Source: Rotaria sordida (lineage: Eukaryota > Rotifera > Eurotatoria > Philodinida > Philodinidae). Taken from it: a DNA stretch of 64,000 nucleotides. Below, piece by piece: positions 48,701 to 60,495 of this stretch. The stretch lies in contig CAJNOL010000589.1 of the NCBI GenBank assembly GCA_905250125.1, positions 1-64,000 on the forward strand, in the 5' to 3' direction. Numbering within the stretch: position 1 is the stretch's first letter; every line of letters starts with the position of its first letter. The notes below the pieces were generated by a model. It made no database searches, had not been told where the DNA came from, and was given only the letters and a program-made list of their open reading frames with translations. The translations under genes were made by a program, and so were the position numbers.

Positions 48701-51700
48701 TTGCTGAAGGAAAAATTCATCGAACTAAAAAATATAAAATATCATCAAAAGTTCGAAAAGAAGCTTTTAATGAATATATCAAAATTTATTTAAAAGAACC
48801 AAAAAAAGGCGTAAGATTTTATTTTACTTGATAAATTTTCTATTTAATCTATTGAATATTTTAGTTATTAGATGAGGATATGTATAAATTAACAGAACAA
48901 GAATTATTTGGTCCACCAATAACAAGTAGGATAAGAATTTTTATTAGAATTTTATAATGATTTTGATGTTTGATTTAGAACCTGATCCGTATGTGATTCA
49001 AATAGATGATGATGGATTTTTCCCTTCAGTAAAAGAAGCAAATCAAGATCCTTTATCAAAATTCTATGAAAAACGTCAAGAAAAATTATCAGAACTTCAA
49101 GAACACTATCGTAATCAACCACCATTTCTTAATGATGATATTCGTATTATCAAACAACAGCAAGATAAATATGAACTGAAAAAATTACTTAATAATAATG
49201 TTGAAAAGATAACATTACCTGGTAATCGTCCTCAATATGGACCTGGTGCTATTGTTCCTAATTCTGTATTAGTAAGAAAAATAATAATATATAAATATTT
49301 AACATCGATTATTTTATTTTTTATTCATTTAGGCTAAATTACTTTGGCCTAATCGACAACCGAAAAAACAAGAGCGAGAAGAATGGGTACCACCTGTTTT
49401 ATCTGAAGAACAATTACAAGCATTAGAAAAAACTACACCAGTTGTAAGTCAAATAATAATAATGTTAAATAATAACTTTTCTTTATATATATATATATAT
49501 ATGTATATCTATACAGAGTTTAGCAGAAAAAGCTAAAGAAATTCAAATTCCTCAATCAATTGTAAGGATAATGTATCCCTATGTACACATGAATAATACA
49601 CATTCTTTTATTTTCCTATTCATTTGCACAAATAATAACCTATCCATTTGATATAGAAAACAAAAAACAAAAAAAAGAAAACAATATTTCATTTTCATTA
49701 TAAATATTTTTAAAAAAATTTCATTTAGGATGAAGAAGCTGAATGGAAAGAATTAATAGAAGCAACAATGAAAAAGAAACTCGCTGCCGATGAAGATGAT
49801 ATGGATGATCGTTTAGAAAAACAGAAAAAGAAAACTCAAAGTGATTTTATGAAACAATTAACTGATCTTGCACACCAAGTTGTTGAACCATCACCACCAC
49901 CACAAGAAGAACCTGTCATCGATGAATCCAAACAACCAGTAAATCTTTCATTTTTCAACTTTTAGATGATTCTTATTTTAATTATTTATTGAAAGGAACC
50001 TGGAGCACCTCCAAGTTCATCACAAACAACTAATCGATTAGCTCGACAAACTCCATTACGACGTCCACCAGTAGTTGTAAAATCTTCTCCACCATCAAAA
50101 CCAGCTCGAATACCTGTCAAACCATTAATACCAATTGTTACTGAATCAACACAAACAGTCGAAACACGTGTTAAAACTCCACGTCAATTTTCACCATCAT
50201 TTGTACGTTTTGTTGATAAACTTATAGAATTAAATTGGTTTGAAGAACAATATCCATTAGTCAAAGTTGACGTATGTCTCATTTTTTTTTCAGTTCTAAT
50301 GAAAATTGAAATAAAATTATTCATTTCTTATAGATTTTTCTTGAAAATTGTGATGAAAATGCATTTCCATCTGATGTATTACAACGTCTAGATTTTATTT
50401 CTAATATTGAAAATCGAATTATAGTTTTACAGGAACTTGAAAATTTCTATCGTACAAATTCAATGAATGATCAAACACGTGATACATTAATTGAGAGAAT
50501 TTTATTTCATTTAACTAAATTTAATCCACCTAATTATGGAATACATGATATTGAACTTATTTCAACTTATCTTCGTTTATTAGCTCATTTGAATAAAATG
50601 ACTATGGAAGTTGTTGCTGAATTTATTTATTGGTATTTAGATGGTGGTGATCATATTCGGTAGAGAATTATTATTAAAATAAAAAACAATTTTTTTCTTT
50701 TTTTTTTTTTTATTAAAATTTTATTTTATTAGAGCATTCGTTAAAACTTTGTTTCAACAATGTGGTTTAGATGATCCATTTGGACATTTTTATAATGAAA
50801 TGGATTCATGGAAATTATGGGAACTTGATCCAAATCAATCACGACGTATAGGAATAAAAGCACTCGCTTTTGAATGGCTTCGACAGTATGTATTCAAAGT
50901 AGTTAGGAATGCAAAAAAAATGAGGTAGATAATATCTTATCAGACTCTTTCCTTCGTCAAAACTTTCATAATATTTTTGACATATTAGTCGATGAGAATT
51001 CGTATAGAAAAAAATATTTGAATGTTGTTTGAATTCGCTCTTGTTATAAAGATATAGTCCTTTTTTATGACATACAAACTTTTCCAAAGTTGTATTACAT
51101 TGATTTCAAAGGTGAATTTCTAATTTGTTTCTCAGGTCAAAAGTATGTAGGTGGGATTTTATTGTGATCAAATTTTGTTGTGTTATAACTATGATTTGAT
51201 TCGTTTTCATGGGATGAAAGTACAGAAAATTTGATAAATCGAAGTTTTCTAAACTATCTAAGGACTTTGATACAAACTATGATAGTTACCGACGCATCGA
51301 AAATTGACTTGTATACTTTTCCAGTTCTACATTATCAGATAATCTGAGTAATGCATTCATTGCATTACTTTTCTCATTCATACGTTCATCTGTCATCAGT
51401 GTATTGTAGAACAAACGAAATAAGATACATCAAAGAAGTGAAAAGCAATTGAACTAATCTATTCGGTGATCTACATTGTTATTTTACGCTTGTTCAGATA
51501 GAGTAGGCTTCTAATTTACGGTAGAAAGGTACTCGATAGTCTTAACATTTGTATGAATTTATGAGGGCACTTCTTTAGCTACTTCCTTCCGATTTCAATG
51601 ATTTTTTTTTGTCTACCGATATCGCATAGTGTTGTATAAAAATCTTAAAAAGATTTTGGTTCCTATTGATATTTGGCTAAACTATCGAGTTTTTAATAGA

Positions 51701-53051
51701 AGATTTTCCATAAAAAAATTCAGAAGCTTTGAACAAAGTCTCGCCGAGATATGAAATTTTCAAAAAATGCATGTTATAGTATACACTATTTATGAAAAAG
51801 AGTCTATATCTTGAAAGTTTCGTATCTCAAAGGGACTTTGTTCAAAACTTTTGAATTTTTTTTATGAAAGCTAATCTAATTGAGTTCTCTATATACGCAA
51901 TGTTTCAAATCAAATTTTGATAACTTAGTCAAAATCTCAATAGGAACTCAAATCCTATTAGAGTTTTTATTAAAATACAATGTAGTATCTATAGATAGAA
52001 AAAAACATTGAAATCGAACGGGAGCAACTGAAGAGATTTGTTCATTAGTCGAAAGTAGGATATTTTATTTAAAATAATCAATTTTTTCTATCAATTAATT
52101 TTAATTAAATATTCAATAAGAAGTAACAACTTTTTAATAATTCACTAACGTATCTAAACATCAATACATTTCTCTAATTTTTTTTTTGCATATAGGACAC
52201 AATACTTTACATAAAAATGAATGTTTTATTAACTTTATTTTCTTTTTATTTAAATAGATGGATACGAGCATTTCGTACACATATTGAAGAAATGCATGTT
52301 CGATTGAAGAATGGTGATATACATGTACAAATAAGTAATGCAACATCAAGAGCTTTAACTGGTGATACATCATTATCAGTATGTTCTTTTTGTTTTGTTT
52401 TTTTTTTGTTAAATCTCAATATTTAATTTAATTATATTTTTCTTTTAGACAAGATCATCAGTTAATGGTAAAAATTTAACAGTAACATTAGATGCATTAC
52501 CACGTATAATTTCAAGTAATATATCATCAATTGAAGTAATTAATTATTTTGTTGAAATAACTCAAGAACAAATAAATGAACGTAATCAACCAAGAGAAAA
52601 ACCTGATAATAATACAATTCTTGTTTTACCAAAAATTAATAAGTAAACTTAAATTTTATACTTTTTTGATATTTGATGAGAAAGATTTGTGTTTTGTTTT
52701 TCATTTATAGACCAACAGCACTTGTACGATTGGGCGAATCACATACTGATTTTCATCGACCAATTAAACGAAATCGTAATAAAATTTATAAAATTGATTT
52801 TTTTTTTCTTAGGAAAAATAGATTTTCTTTTTGTAGCAATTTATCTTCCACATGAACATCGATTTGAACCAGGTGAATTTAGTATGGGACGATGTGTTAA
52901 TTATCCAGTGAGAAAACTTTTTCTCGATCCATTTCGTCGTCAAATTTTTACAGAAGATATTGAATTTGAAGATACTGAACCATATTTACTTACTCTCAAA
53001 CTTGCACCAAAATATTTTCTACCAACTCTTTCACAAGTGACAAAAACTTAA
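42781..53051 (+). CDS. WD40-repeat protein, WDR97-like
   Basis: A 29-exon model closes in phase to 1287 residues. Exons begin at 42781, 44645, 44798, 45121, 45336, 45536, 45763, 45960, 46196, 46343, 47009, 47143, 47393, 47594, 48281, 48508, 48658, 48865, 48979, 49333, 49517, 49729, 49996, 50334, 50733, 52258, 52449, 52711 and 52837. The N-terminal half has WD40 blades: TAGRDGSIKVWDD, SSSQDRTIRVWSLE, CGVDLIIRIWRV and ATGSLDGTLRIWNG. The middle is coiled-coil-like and charged (EKLEKRDLEIAQIAEGKI). A proline-rich linker and a helical C-terminal domain follow (FVRFVDKLIELNWFEEQYPL). The pattern (N-terminal HGL motif, WD40, long C-terminal region) is most like WDR97/KIAA1875, thought to be ciliary; other large axonemal WD proteins (WDR87 type) are alternatives. 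Introns 1 (1.64 kb) and 25 (1.37 kb) carry inverted-repeat elements. Confidence 0.85.
43855..44345. repeat. Inverted-repeat element in intron 1 of the WD40 gene
   Basis: The left half (about 43855-44110) aligns with the reverse complement of the right half (about 44130-44345). Pairs include TGAAAATTTCAGATCATTT with AGATCTGAAATTTTTACA, CTCCATAGAGACATAAC with CGTGTCTCCATACAAAG, and TTTTTACGATCCTTCAGGAA with TTCCTGAGAGGCATC...GTATCGTAAAAAA. Divergence is considerable. It carries no coding capacity. Confidence 0.6.
46555..47008. other. Intron 10 of the WD40 gene with a short dispersed repeat
   Basis: This 454 bp intron holds phrases rich in AGTCTCGGT (46740, 46848) and paired CCCGTCGGGTT (46758) / AACCCGACGGACT (46798), a hairpin-forming set. 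The frame that runs through 46720-46938 is not a gene. Confidence 0.5.
47701..48280. other. Intron 14 of the WD40 gene with a dispersed repeat copy
   Basis: This 580 bp intron contains GACATGAGCGAGACAAG followed by GTTCTGGTTCTGGTGGAACC and CGGACCCATTTTGCCGATAT (about 47838-47905). The same segment occurs in inverse orientation downstream of the gene at about 53640-53725. A short (TA)n run lies at 48244-48258. Confidence 0.55.
51570..52048. repeat. Hairpin (foldback) element in intron 25 of the WD40 gene
   Basis: The two halves (about 51570-51790 and 51810-52048) are inverse copies meeting at a loop of about 20 bp. CCGATTTCAATGATTTTTTT on the left pairs with AAAAAACATTGAAATCGAAC on the right. 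GGTTCCTATTGATATTTGGC pairs with GTCAAAATCTCAATAGGAAC. GAACAAAGTCTCGCCGAGAT pairs with ATCTCAAAGGGACTTTGTTC. The intron (50886-52257) is 1.37 kb, mostly explained by this insertion. No coding capacity. Confidence 0.8.
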
Positions 53052-54262
53052 TCATTATTTTATTTTTTTGTATAGAAAAAAGAAATCATGGTTCAAATAG
53101 CATTTATATTCTAATTTTATTTTATTATAGCAAAAATAAATCATCAATAAAATATATCGATTAATTTCTTATTAGTAGTCTTGTTAATTAATAGAATATT
53201 TTAAGAAAATATGTAAATAAAAGAAGTGATCAGTTGGAGAGTATTGTGTCGATTTTCGTTCTCGACATATCAATGTTTTACTGAATTGTTCAACAAAAAG
53301 CTGTAGTCACGTGGAAAGTCGACTTGTGACTTCAAACTTTTGCACGAATAAAGTTCTCGATGAGGTTAGTAGATTGTGAAACTAATATTTCCTTTTATGG
53401 AGAACAAAATTTGCTTTTACATATGACAGAATTTTGAATATTGAATATCTCAGAGCAGGGGATACTAGAAAAGTTACAACTTGTACAATCAATTAATATC
53501 ATTGAGAACTTTGTCCATGCAAATTTTGAAGTTGAAACTTATCACATGACTTAAAGGGAACCACGGCTTTTTATTGAAAAACTCATTTCATCACGGTCGA
53601 AAAACGATTTGATACCTGGAACAGTTCTCTCGGCAATGATTAATGGATATGGGCAAGATGGTTCCGGTCCTAGTTCCGCCGAGACCGGAACCAAAAACTA
53701 TTGTTCTTGCTCATGTCTAGTCATCAATAATAGCAATTTGAATAACTAATAGGATCGAACGATAAAGCATTAATTACTCGTTGTCTACTAACAGTATGAG
53801 AATTGAACAATAATTGAGTAGTGTACACCGAAATATATTAATGAATCATACAAGTGTAATTGTATACTATCAATAGTACTGAATTTAGACTTGCTGTGAT
53901 ACGAAACCAGAGTCTCTTTATCGATTGAGATAAGTGAATATCAAGAATGTTTGTTTGTTTTTTCGGATCATTTTAATTAAGAAATTTAAGATTTCACAAA
54001 ATCCATTTTACTTCAATCATAGCAACTGTTTGTCTAAAGTCTCCAGTCTGAATGAACTATTCTTGATATTTTTTTCTCTCATATATCGTATAACAACAAT
54101 TCTATTCTCGTGTTATCAAGCGACATCTTTTAAATGATTGCATGAATGGTTTTTAGTTTGTGTATACGAAGTGTGTACTTATTACTCGAAAATTTTGTGT
54201 ACTTTTATTTTCTCATTGTCAAAATACAATACTATTTCTTCAAAAATTTTTATTTTATCTAG
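53052..54262. other. Gap between the WD40 gene and SDHB
   Basis: No gene. It contains an inverted repeat (53245-53615, listed separately) and a dispersed repeat copy (53640-53725). An acceptor-like TTATCTAG ends at 54262, immediately before the SDHB start codon. Confidence 0.6.
53245..53615. repeat. Inverted-repeat element downstream of the WD40 gene
   Basis: The left arm (about 53245-53395) aligns with the reverse complement of about 53465-53615. TTCAACAAAAAGCTGTAGTC pairs with GGAACCACGGCTTTTTATTG. AATAAAGTTCTCGATGAGG pairs with ATATCATTGAGAACTTTGTC. ACTTGTGACTTCAAACTTTT pairs with AATTTTGAAGTTGAAACTTA. The loop is about 70 bp. No coding capacity. Confidence 0.7.
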
Positions 54263-55639
54263 ATGTTTCGTGTACTTACAAATTCGACAACACCAATTAG
54301 TGGTGTAGGTCGATTTTTTTTAGCGCAAGTATGTATATTCAGTTAATACCTATGAAATATATAATTTTAATAATTTAGGTACGTAATGCAACAGTTGGAG
54401 CATCTACAACCACTGCACCAGAAAAAAACCGTGAAGCATCATCGCGTATAAAAACTGTTTCAATTTATCGTTGGGTATAGAATTCTGTTTCATTATTATT
54501 GAATCATTTTATTGATGTATTTTTTTTTTTGTTATCTTTTTAGAACCCTGAAGAACCAGATAAAAAGCCTTATTTACAAGATTATAAAATAGATTTAAAT
54601 GAGTATGTTTTTACTAACAAAGAAAAAAGAAAATTAAATTTTTTCTTGTTTTTAAGCTGTGGTCCAATGGTTCTTGATGCTCTTATTAAAATAAAAAATG
54701 AACAAGATACTACATTAGCTTTTCGTCGTTCATGTCGTGAAGGTATTTGTGGAAGTTGCTCAATGAATATTGATGGACGAAATACACTTGCTTGTATCTG
54801 GTTTGAAGAATTGTTTTGATTGTTTGTTTTTTTTGTTTTCTATCCAGTTGTTTTTGTTTTATTTTTCTAGCAAAATTGAAGATTCAAATAAGCCATTAAA
54901 AATTCATCCACTTCCACATATGTATGTTATCAAAGATCTTGTTCCGGTATATTTATATTAAATAATTTAGAATTCTTTTTGCTTATATATTAATTTATTT
55001 TGTACAGGATTTTACAAATTTTTATATGCAATATAAAACAATAGAACCTTTTTTAAAACGTAAAACATCAACACCAGTTGGTGATAAACAACTTTATCAA
55101 AGTGTTGAGGATCGTAAAAAATTGGTAGAGTTATTTTTTTTTTTTCGACAAAAAGTTCATTAGAAAAATTTATTAAAAAAAAATTAATTTTAGGATGGCA
55201 TGTATGAATGTATTCTTTGCGCTTGTTGTTCAACATCATGTCCAAGTTATTGGTGGAATGCTGATAAATATCTTGGACCTGCTGTTCTTATGCAAGCTTA
55301 TAAGTATATCTTTTATTTTTCTTCGTATATGGAACATAATTTAATTGAAATTGTTTCTTAGATGGATTGTTGATTCACGTGATGAATATACAAAAGAACG
55401 TCTGGAACAATTTCGTGATTCATTTTCAGTTTATCGTTGTCATACAATTATGAATTGTGCTGAATCTTGTCCAAAAGTATAATAAATAACTTAATAAATT
55501 AAACAAAGTTTCTTTTTATTTTTTTTTTAAATAGGGTTTAAATCCTGGAAAAGCTATTGGAGAACTGAAAATGTTATTGGCTAATATTGGATCAATGCCA
55601 CCGAAAAATTCGTCAACTGTTGGAGTTGAATATAAATGA
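54263..55639 (+). CDS. SDHB: Succinate dehydrogenase iron-sulfur subunit (complex II)
   Basis: SDHB carries the three Fe-S clusters that pass electrons from succinate oxidation to ubiquinone in the mitochondrial inner membrane. Nine exons (54263-54328, 54379-54474, 54544-54602, 54657-54800, 54871-54946, 55008-55124, 55194-55303, 55362-55476, 55535-55639) close in phase to 295 residues (human 280). [2Fe-2S] ligands are C100, C105, C108 and C120 ([13 protein letters not shown]...TLAC). [4Fe-4S] and [3Fe-4S] ligands lie in [16 protein letters not shown] (192-207) and [17 protein letters not shown] (249-265). [19 protein letters not shown] is the conserved middle. The N-terminus [19 protein letters not shown] is a plausible mitochondrial presequence. 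The ATG abuts a splice acceptor, suggesting a leader exon or trans-splicing. All key residues are present. Confidence 0.97.
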
Positions 55640-58567
55640 AAAAGACATACATATATAATAGAAATAGAAGACATTTTTAATTCTATCCAATTTATTTTAT
55701 AAGAGAAATTTGAATATATATGTGGATCTGTGCCCTATTTTGTATGTAGTTTATGCCTTTCTTCATCTTCTTTTTTTTTCTTGAAAACTAAATACATTCA
55801 AAAACTCATTGAGAAGATTCAGAAAATAATCTTGTATTTATATACTTTCTTTTAAATAGAAAGATGAACCAGGGGTCTCAATAGACTGGACCGGGTTAAT
55901 TCGATATTATGATAGGTCGAATCTTGAATAAAATGTGAAATTTTCGAAAAATGTTTCCATTAAAGTTTGTTTTTTTTCGAAAGTCCTCATATAATTATTC
56001 CATTGGTTAAAACGTTTCTACAATGAAAAGCAAATAATTATATGTGATAGGTAAGTTTGCTTAATAACAGAGAAATATTGTTTTTTTTTAAGGCATTTAT
56101 CCAGACAAGCAGGGAGGTTGATACGGCTGGTTTTTAAAAAAGAAATGTGAATTGCACTGCATGTGTGTTTTATAATTATGATACTAGAGTATACTAAAAG
56201 ATTGTATACACTATTGAAATGGAAAGTTGAATTTGTAGTCTAAATACTACAATCGATGGTATATGATGTATACTCATTCTTGGTTAATTTTGGATCGGAT
56301 TTTGTTATAATACAGTAAAAGAAAAAAATCTCCGGAAAACATTAAAGTTTTTTATGGTGTGTAATATAACTTTATTTTGCAAATTCTTGTCTGAATTAAT
56401 TAGTTTATCTTGTTTATAAAGCTTTATTCTTATTATAATTTTGTTTTTAAATTCAAAACTTAATCGAATTCTCATGTCAATGCTGACCAATATAAAGTAA
56501 AACAAAGAAAAAGATAAAATTCTTGTCCTCTTAAAAGAAATTTCTTTATATTCAACAAAATATTCTTGCCTATCTCTTCTCATCTATCAATAATTTTCCT
56601 AATTCTAATTCTATTCCTATTGAACTTCTTCAATCATCAATTTTTTTTTTATTAACACTTTTTTTCAACTATCAATGCTGGTTCATCATTACATACAAAA
56701 CAGTATATATCCGAATGGATGAAATTTCTTTTGAAACAACAACCATCAACATATACTGTTATAAAAAATGAAAAAAATCCAATATAATTAGATGAATGAC
56801 CTATGGATCGGCTTTCTTCGATCAAGCTCATTGAGATTTACGATGTGAACATTTTTCATATTGAAAAGTTTCATCGAGATTTTCTTTTTTTATTAATTGA
56901 ATAATTTTTTGCATCGCTATGAATTTCAAAATGTACAAGAAATAATCTTATATGTTGATTGCTTTCATCGAAAGTAAAAAAATAGCTTTTTATAAAAACA
57001 TAAATTGAAAATTTGATAAAAGCTTCGTGTGATGAACATCTTGTTTAGATTTAAAGAAAAATTTTTGTATTCTACAAAATTATAGTGAAATATCATGCAC
57101 TTCAATAATTACAATGATATCAGTCTGATTGCTCAATATAGATCAGATTATTTTATGATCAAAAGTTCTTTTCATACTAAAATATCTCAAATAATAAATT
57201 CAACTTTACACTATCATTTCAAATACATATGTATGTATTCTTCTCAGCTTTGATATGATATTCAGTATGATTTATTAGGAAGGACTTAATTCATTAGTAT
57301 TCAGTCAATTTTCACTCTTTCTTATTTCTTAATTTATACGTTTTATTAACATTAATAGTATAATAAAACTTTGGATCAGTTAGTGACGTTTCTAAAAACG
57401 AAGTTGTTATTCTCAGATTTTATACTGAAATATAATTTCTTTTCTATTTAAATTTTCTTTTTCTGTCCAAAGGTGTTATACTGTTTAACATATGGTAGTG
57501 AAACGGAGAAAGAAGACAAATAGTCTATCTTTCTTATCAGTGTCAATGTTTTGCCACAACCCACTACCATACTTTAAATATCAAAACATATTTAAAATTA
57601 GAAAGAAATTGTTTTGCGTTTCAATATTAACGAGCGAACCATCTGAACTAATATCCGCTGTTTGAACTCATGTTAGGTCTACAAGGACGTCTTGGTAAGA
57701 CTAGCAGAAATCTAAAAGTGTTTGTTTCCATACGTCCACTAATAGTATTTCGACATGAAGTTTTATTATTGCCAATAATTTTATGGATGACTATTTGTTA
57801 TGATTTTTCTAAAACTCGAAAATCTTGCATCAATTATAATAGATATTAGTAGACATTTCAATGGGTTGTTGTCTTACGTTCCTTATAATTATTATAGTAT
57901 TCAAATGTTCACTTACATTTCAAATTCAAACAAAGAATTTTTCTAATAATGTTACTCTCTCAGTTTTGCTCATATATAGTTTTGAGGGCTATGATGACCT
58001 ATTAAACATCAATCCCAATGCCATTTTTTTTAGTTGAGAATTTATAGTTTTTATCGTTGGTTTTGGTCATTATTGGATCATATGTATTTTGATTAAAGAA
58101 ATGATGTAATCAATATGTAGTCGGTATACTGTTCATTAAATATAGATTACAAATATGCATGAAAAAAAAATTGTTAAATTTTACATTATTCTTTTTAGAT
58201 AAAAGAATAAAAATAATCTGACAACCCTCTATGTTATTGTATATTTGATTCTCATATTTCAAATGAAACATATGTGACAGGAAGTTTATCTTTCCTGTTT
58301 AGTAATTTCACAATACAATGCAACATCTATTTTGAATGGATATTAGTTTTTTTTACTGAATTTCACATAAAAACAGAAAGAAAAAAATGACGCTAAAATA
58401 TCTTTAACATGTAACTGATGAAACGTGTTCTATATACAACATGACGCTGGATGAATCATTGTTTTTATGAAGACATATATATATATATATATATATATGT
58501 ATGTCAATAACGTTTTAAGTCTCAGTCAAAACCATTTATACTACAATTTGTGATATATTGACAAAAT
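55640..58567. other. Gene-free stretch of 2.9 kb
   Basis: No supported exon; 56305-56583 (-) is a chance frame. A weak inverted match joins about 57425-57500 (including ACATATGGTAGTG) to about 57555-57625 (CACTACCATACTTTAAATAT). A (TA)n microsatellite is at 58474-58499, about 70 bp before the next start codon. Confidence 0.55.
58474..58499. repeat. (TA)n microsatellite
   Basis: An uninterrupted TA run of about 12 units lies upstream of the gene that starts at 58568. Confidence 0.9.
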
Positions 58568-59503
58568 ATGGCATACGCATATACAAATCAACAAAATGTT
58601 GCTTCTAACGGCGATATGGCTGACGCATATGAACTTGGATCGGCCATGGCTCGTGAACAATTATCAGCTGAAGATAAAAAACTTCTTGATCAAATGCAAC
58701 ATGATACAGTAATTGTTGTACCTGGCACATATGATCATATACATCAAGTATTGACAAGTTTAAAAATTCCATTTAAAACTGTACAACAAGATGAATTATT
58801 AACTTATCCATTGCGTCCAAAAGATCAAACAGTTTATGTTAATTGTGCTACTTCATTTCCGCCTAATGCTGCTCATCGTTTACGTAAATTTGTTGAGGAT
58901 GGTGGTCAATTAATTACGACAGATTGGGCTTTAAAAAATGTTCTTGAAGTTGCATTTGGTGAAGTAAGTTAATTATTTACCTTTACATATATACTATATA
59001 TTTTTTTGTTACTTCCTACATCATAGTTTGTTCGACATAATGGTCAAACGACTGGTGATGAAGTTATTGGAGTACAAGTCAATGATCCAACAAATCCAAT
59101 TGTAGCTGGATTTTTACCAGCTGCAAAACATGTTGATCCACAATGGTGGCTTGAATCATCATCATATCCAATTGAAATAATTGATCAACAACGTGTACGT
59201 GTTTTAATTAAATCAAATCAATTAAATCAAAAATATAATTCATATGCTGTACTTATTACGTTTGATTGTGGTAAAGGCAATGTTATACATATGATATCAC
59301 ATTTTTATTTGCAACGTTCAGAAACACGTGATGCAAGACATAAAATGTCATCAGAACAATTTGCTGTTGATATGAATGCATCCGAAGGAATTCAATTAAA
59401 AGCAAAACAAATGACAAATTTAAATTATGCACAAGTACAATCATCAGTAACATCATCAGCATTTATTTATAATCAATTAGCTGACAGACTTAAGAAGATA
59501 TAA
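58568..59503 (+). CDS. Amidotransferase-like-fold protein, family unknown
   Basis: Exons 58568-58963 and 59027-59503 (63 bp intron) give 290 residues in phase. From about residue 45 the sequence has the strand-loop pattern of a class I glutamine amidotransferase-like (flavodoxin-like) domain: DTVIVVPGTYDHIHQVLTSL, then VYVNCATSFPPNAAHRLRKF and VEDGGQLITTDWALKNVLEV. It goes on to WWLESSSYPIEI, then YAVLITFDCGKGNVIHMISH and FYLQRSETRDARH. The RLRKFVEDGGQLITTDW segment resembles the ThuA/DUF4159-like and IFT52 GIFT-domain region, where a helix precedes a buried strand. I see no canonical Cys-His-Glu triad. The style is reminiscent of bacterial proteins, so horizontal acquisition is conceivable for a bdelloid, but the gene has a spliceosomal intron and host-like codon use. 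Function is unknown. No membrane segment or signal peptide. Confidence 0.8.
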
Positions 59504-59988
59504 AACAAAAATTGAAATTTATTTTTTTATTTTTTATTTTTTTGAAACATTGTAGTTTTTTCTTTCTATTAATTAATAAATATTATAACAGAGAAGATAA
59601 TTTGTTTTATGAAGAAAAAAAAATGCATAAATCAATCTGTTGCATTACAAATCTATTTACCTTGCTCTTGCTCCTTGGTTATACCCACACAAGTTTATAT
59701 ATACACACACACACACAGACTAGATAGGGATTAACTAACTTTGTATGTCATTCACTGTTGGTGATTGAATTGTGTACATGAAGAATGAAAAAGAAAAGGA
59801 AATGTCTAAAATATAAAGTTCGTTTTTGATTTATATATTCATTTGACAATTGCAAAGGAAAATCCTTGACAAAATTTTTTGTGTGGCAATACAGGTAAGA
59901 ATAATGTAATTCATATAGATATTGATCTGAATATATTTATTTACAGTTTAAATTCGTATTATTTTATTGATTTTTTTTAATCGAAAGA
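59504..59988. other. Short intergenic gap
   Basis: This contains the 3' end of the preceding transcript and, at about 59700-59720, a short (AC)n run. The last 20 bases are a T-rich tract ending in CGAAAG one base before the next ATG, acceptor-like. Confidence 0.55.
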
Positions 59989-60495
59989 ATGAATTACATA
60001 CAACCGACTTCATTTCATGTGCCAGTGCATAAATCTATTGATGATCCTTGGATTGGATTACTTGTCTTATGTATTGTTATTTTCGTTTCATCGATTATTT
60101 CTATTATTATTTTATGTCTGCAATGGCGTCGTTATCAACAAAGTAAACAAATTAATAATGAAAATTATATTCTAAGTAATAAATCAACAACTGGTAAAAG
60201 ACAAATACCGGTACAAATTGAAGATCAACAACCAAAACCTTATGAAACACAAGTATATTTCTTCAAATCAAATCAAATCAAATGTTTTCAATATGTGCTT
60301 GTTTTTCTTTAATAGAGAATGGAAGTATTTGTTCCACCAAATGGTGAAGAAAGAATTCATGCACGTTTTCCACCTCATGATGGTATTCCACAAGTTCATA
60401 AATTTTATGAAAGGTTTGTCTATAATACATATATCTATATAATATTGTGTTTTTGTTTTTATTTGTATTCTAGATCAACAAAAGCTTACTTCTAA
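59989..60495 (+). CDS. Small single-pass membrane protein, unrecognised
   Basis: Exons 59989-60252, 60316-60413 and 60474-60495 close in phase to 127 residues. One strong hydrophobic helix, about residues 23-44 (WIGLLVLCIVIFVSSIISII), is followed by basic residues (WRRYQQSKQ), suggesting a type III / N-out membrane protein with a cytoplasmic tail. The tail contains MEVFVPPNGEERIHARFPPH. No family is recognised. The last exon is only 7 codons; its splice acceptor and flanking sequence recur at 63540-63600 in the duplicated segment. Confidence 0.65.

Noticed and set aside
57425..57625. Ninth inverted repeat around a CATATGGTAGTG word
   Set aside because: Only short stretches pair; in such A+T-rich DNA the match could be chance, so it is not listed as an element.
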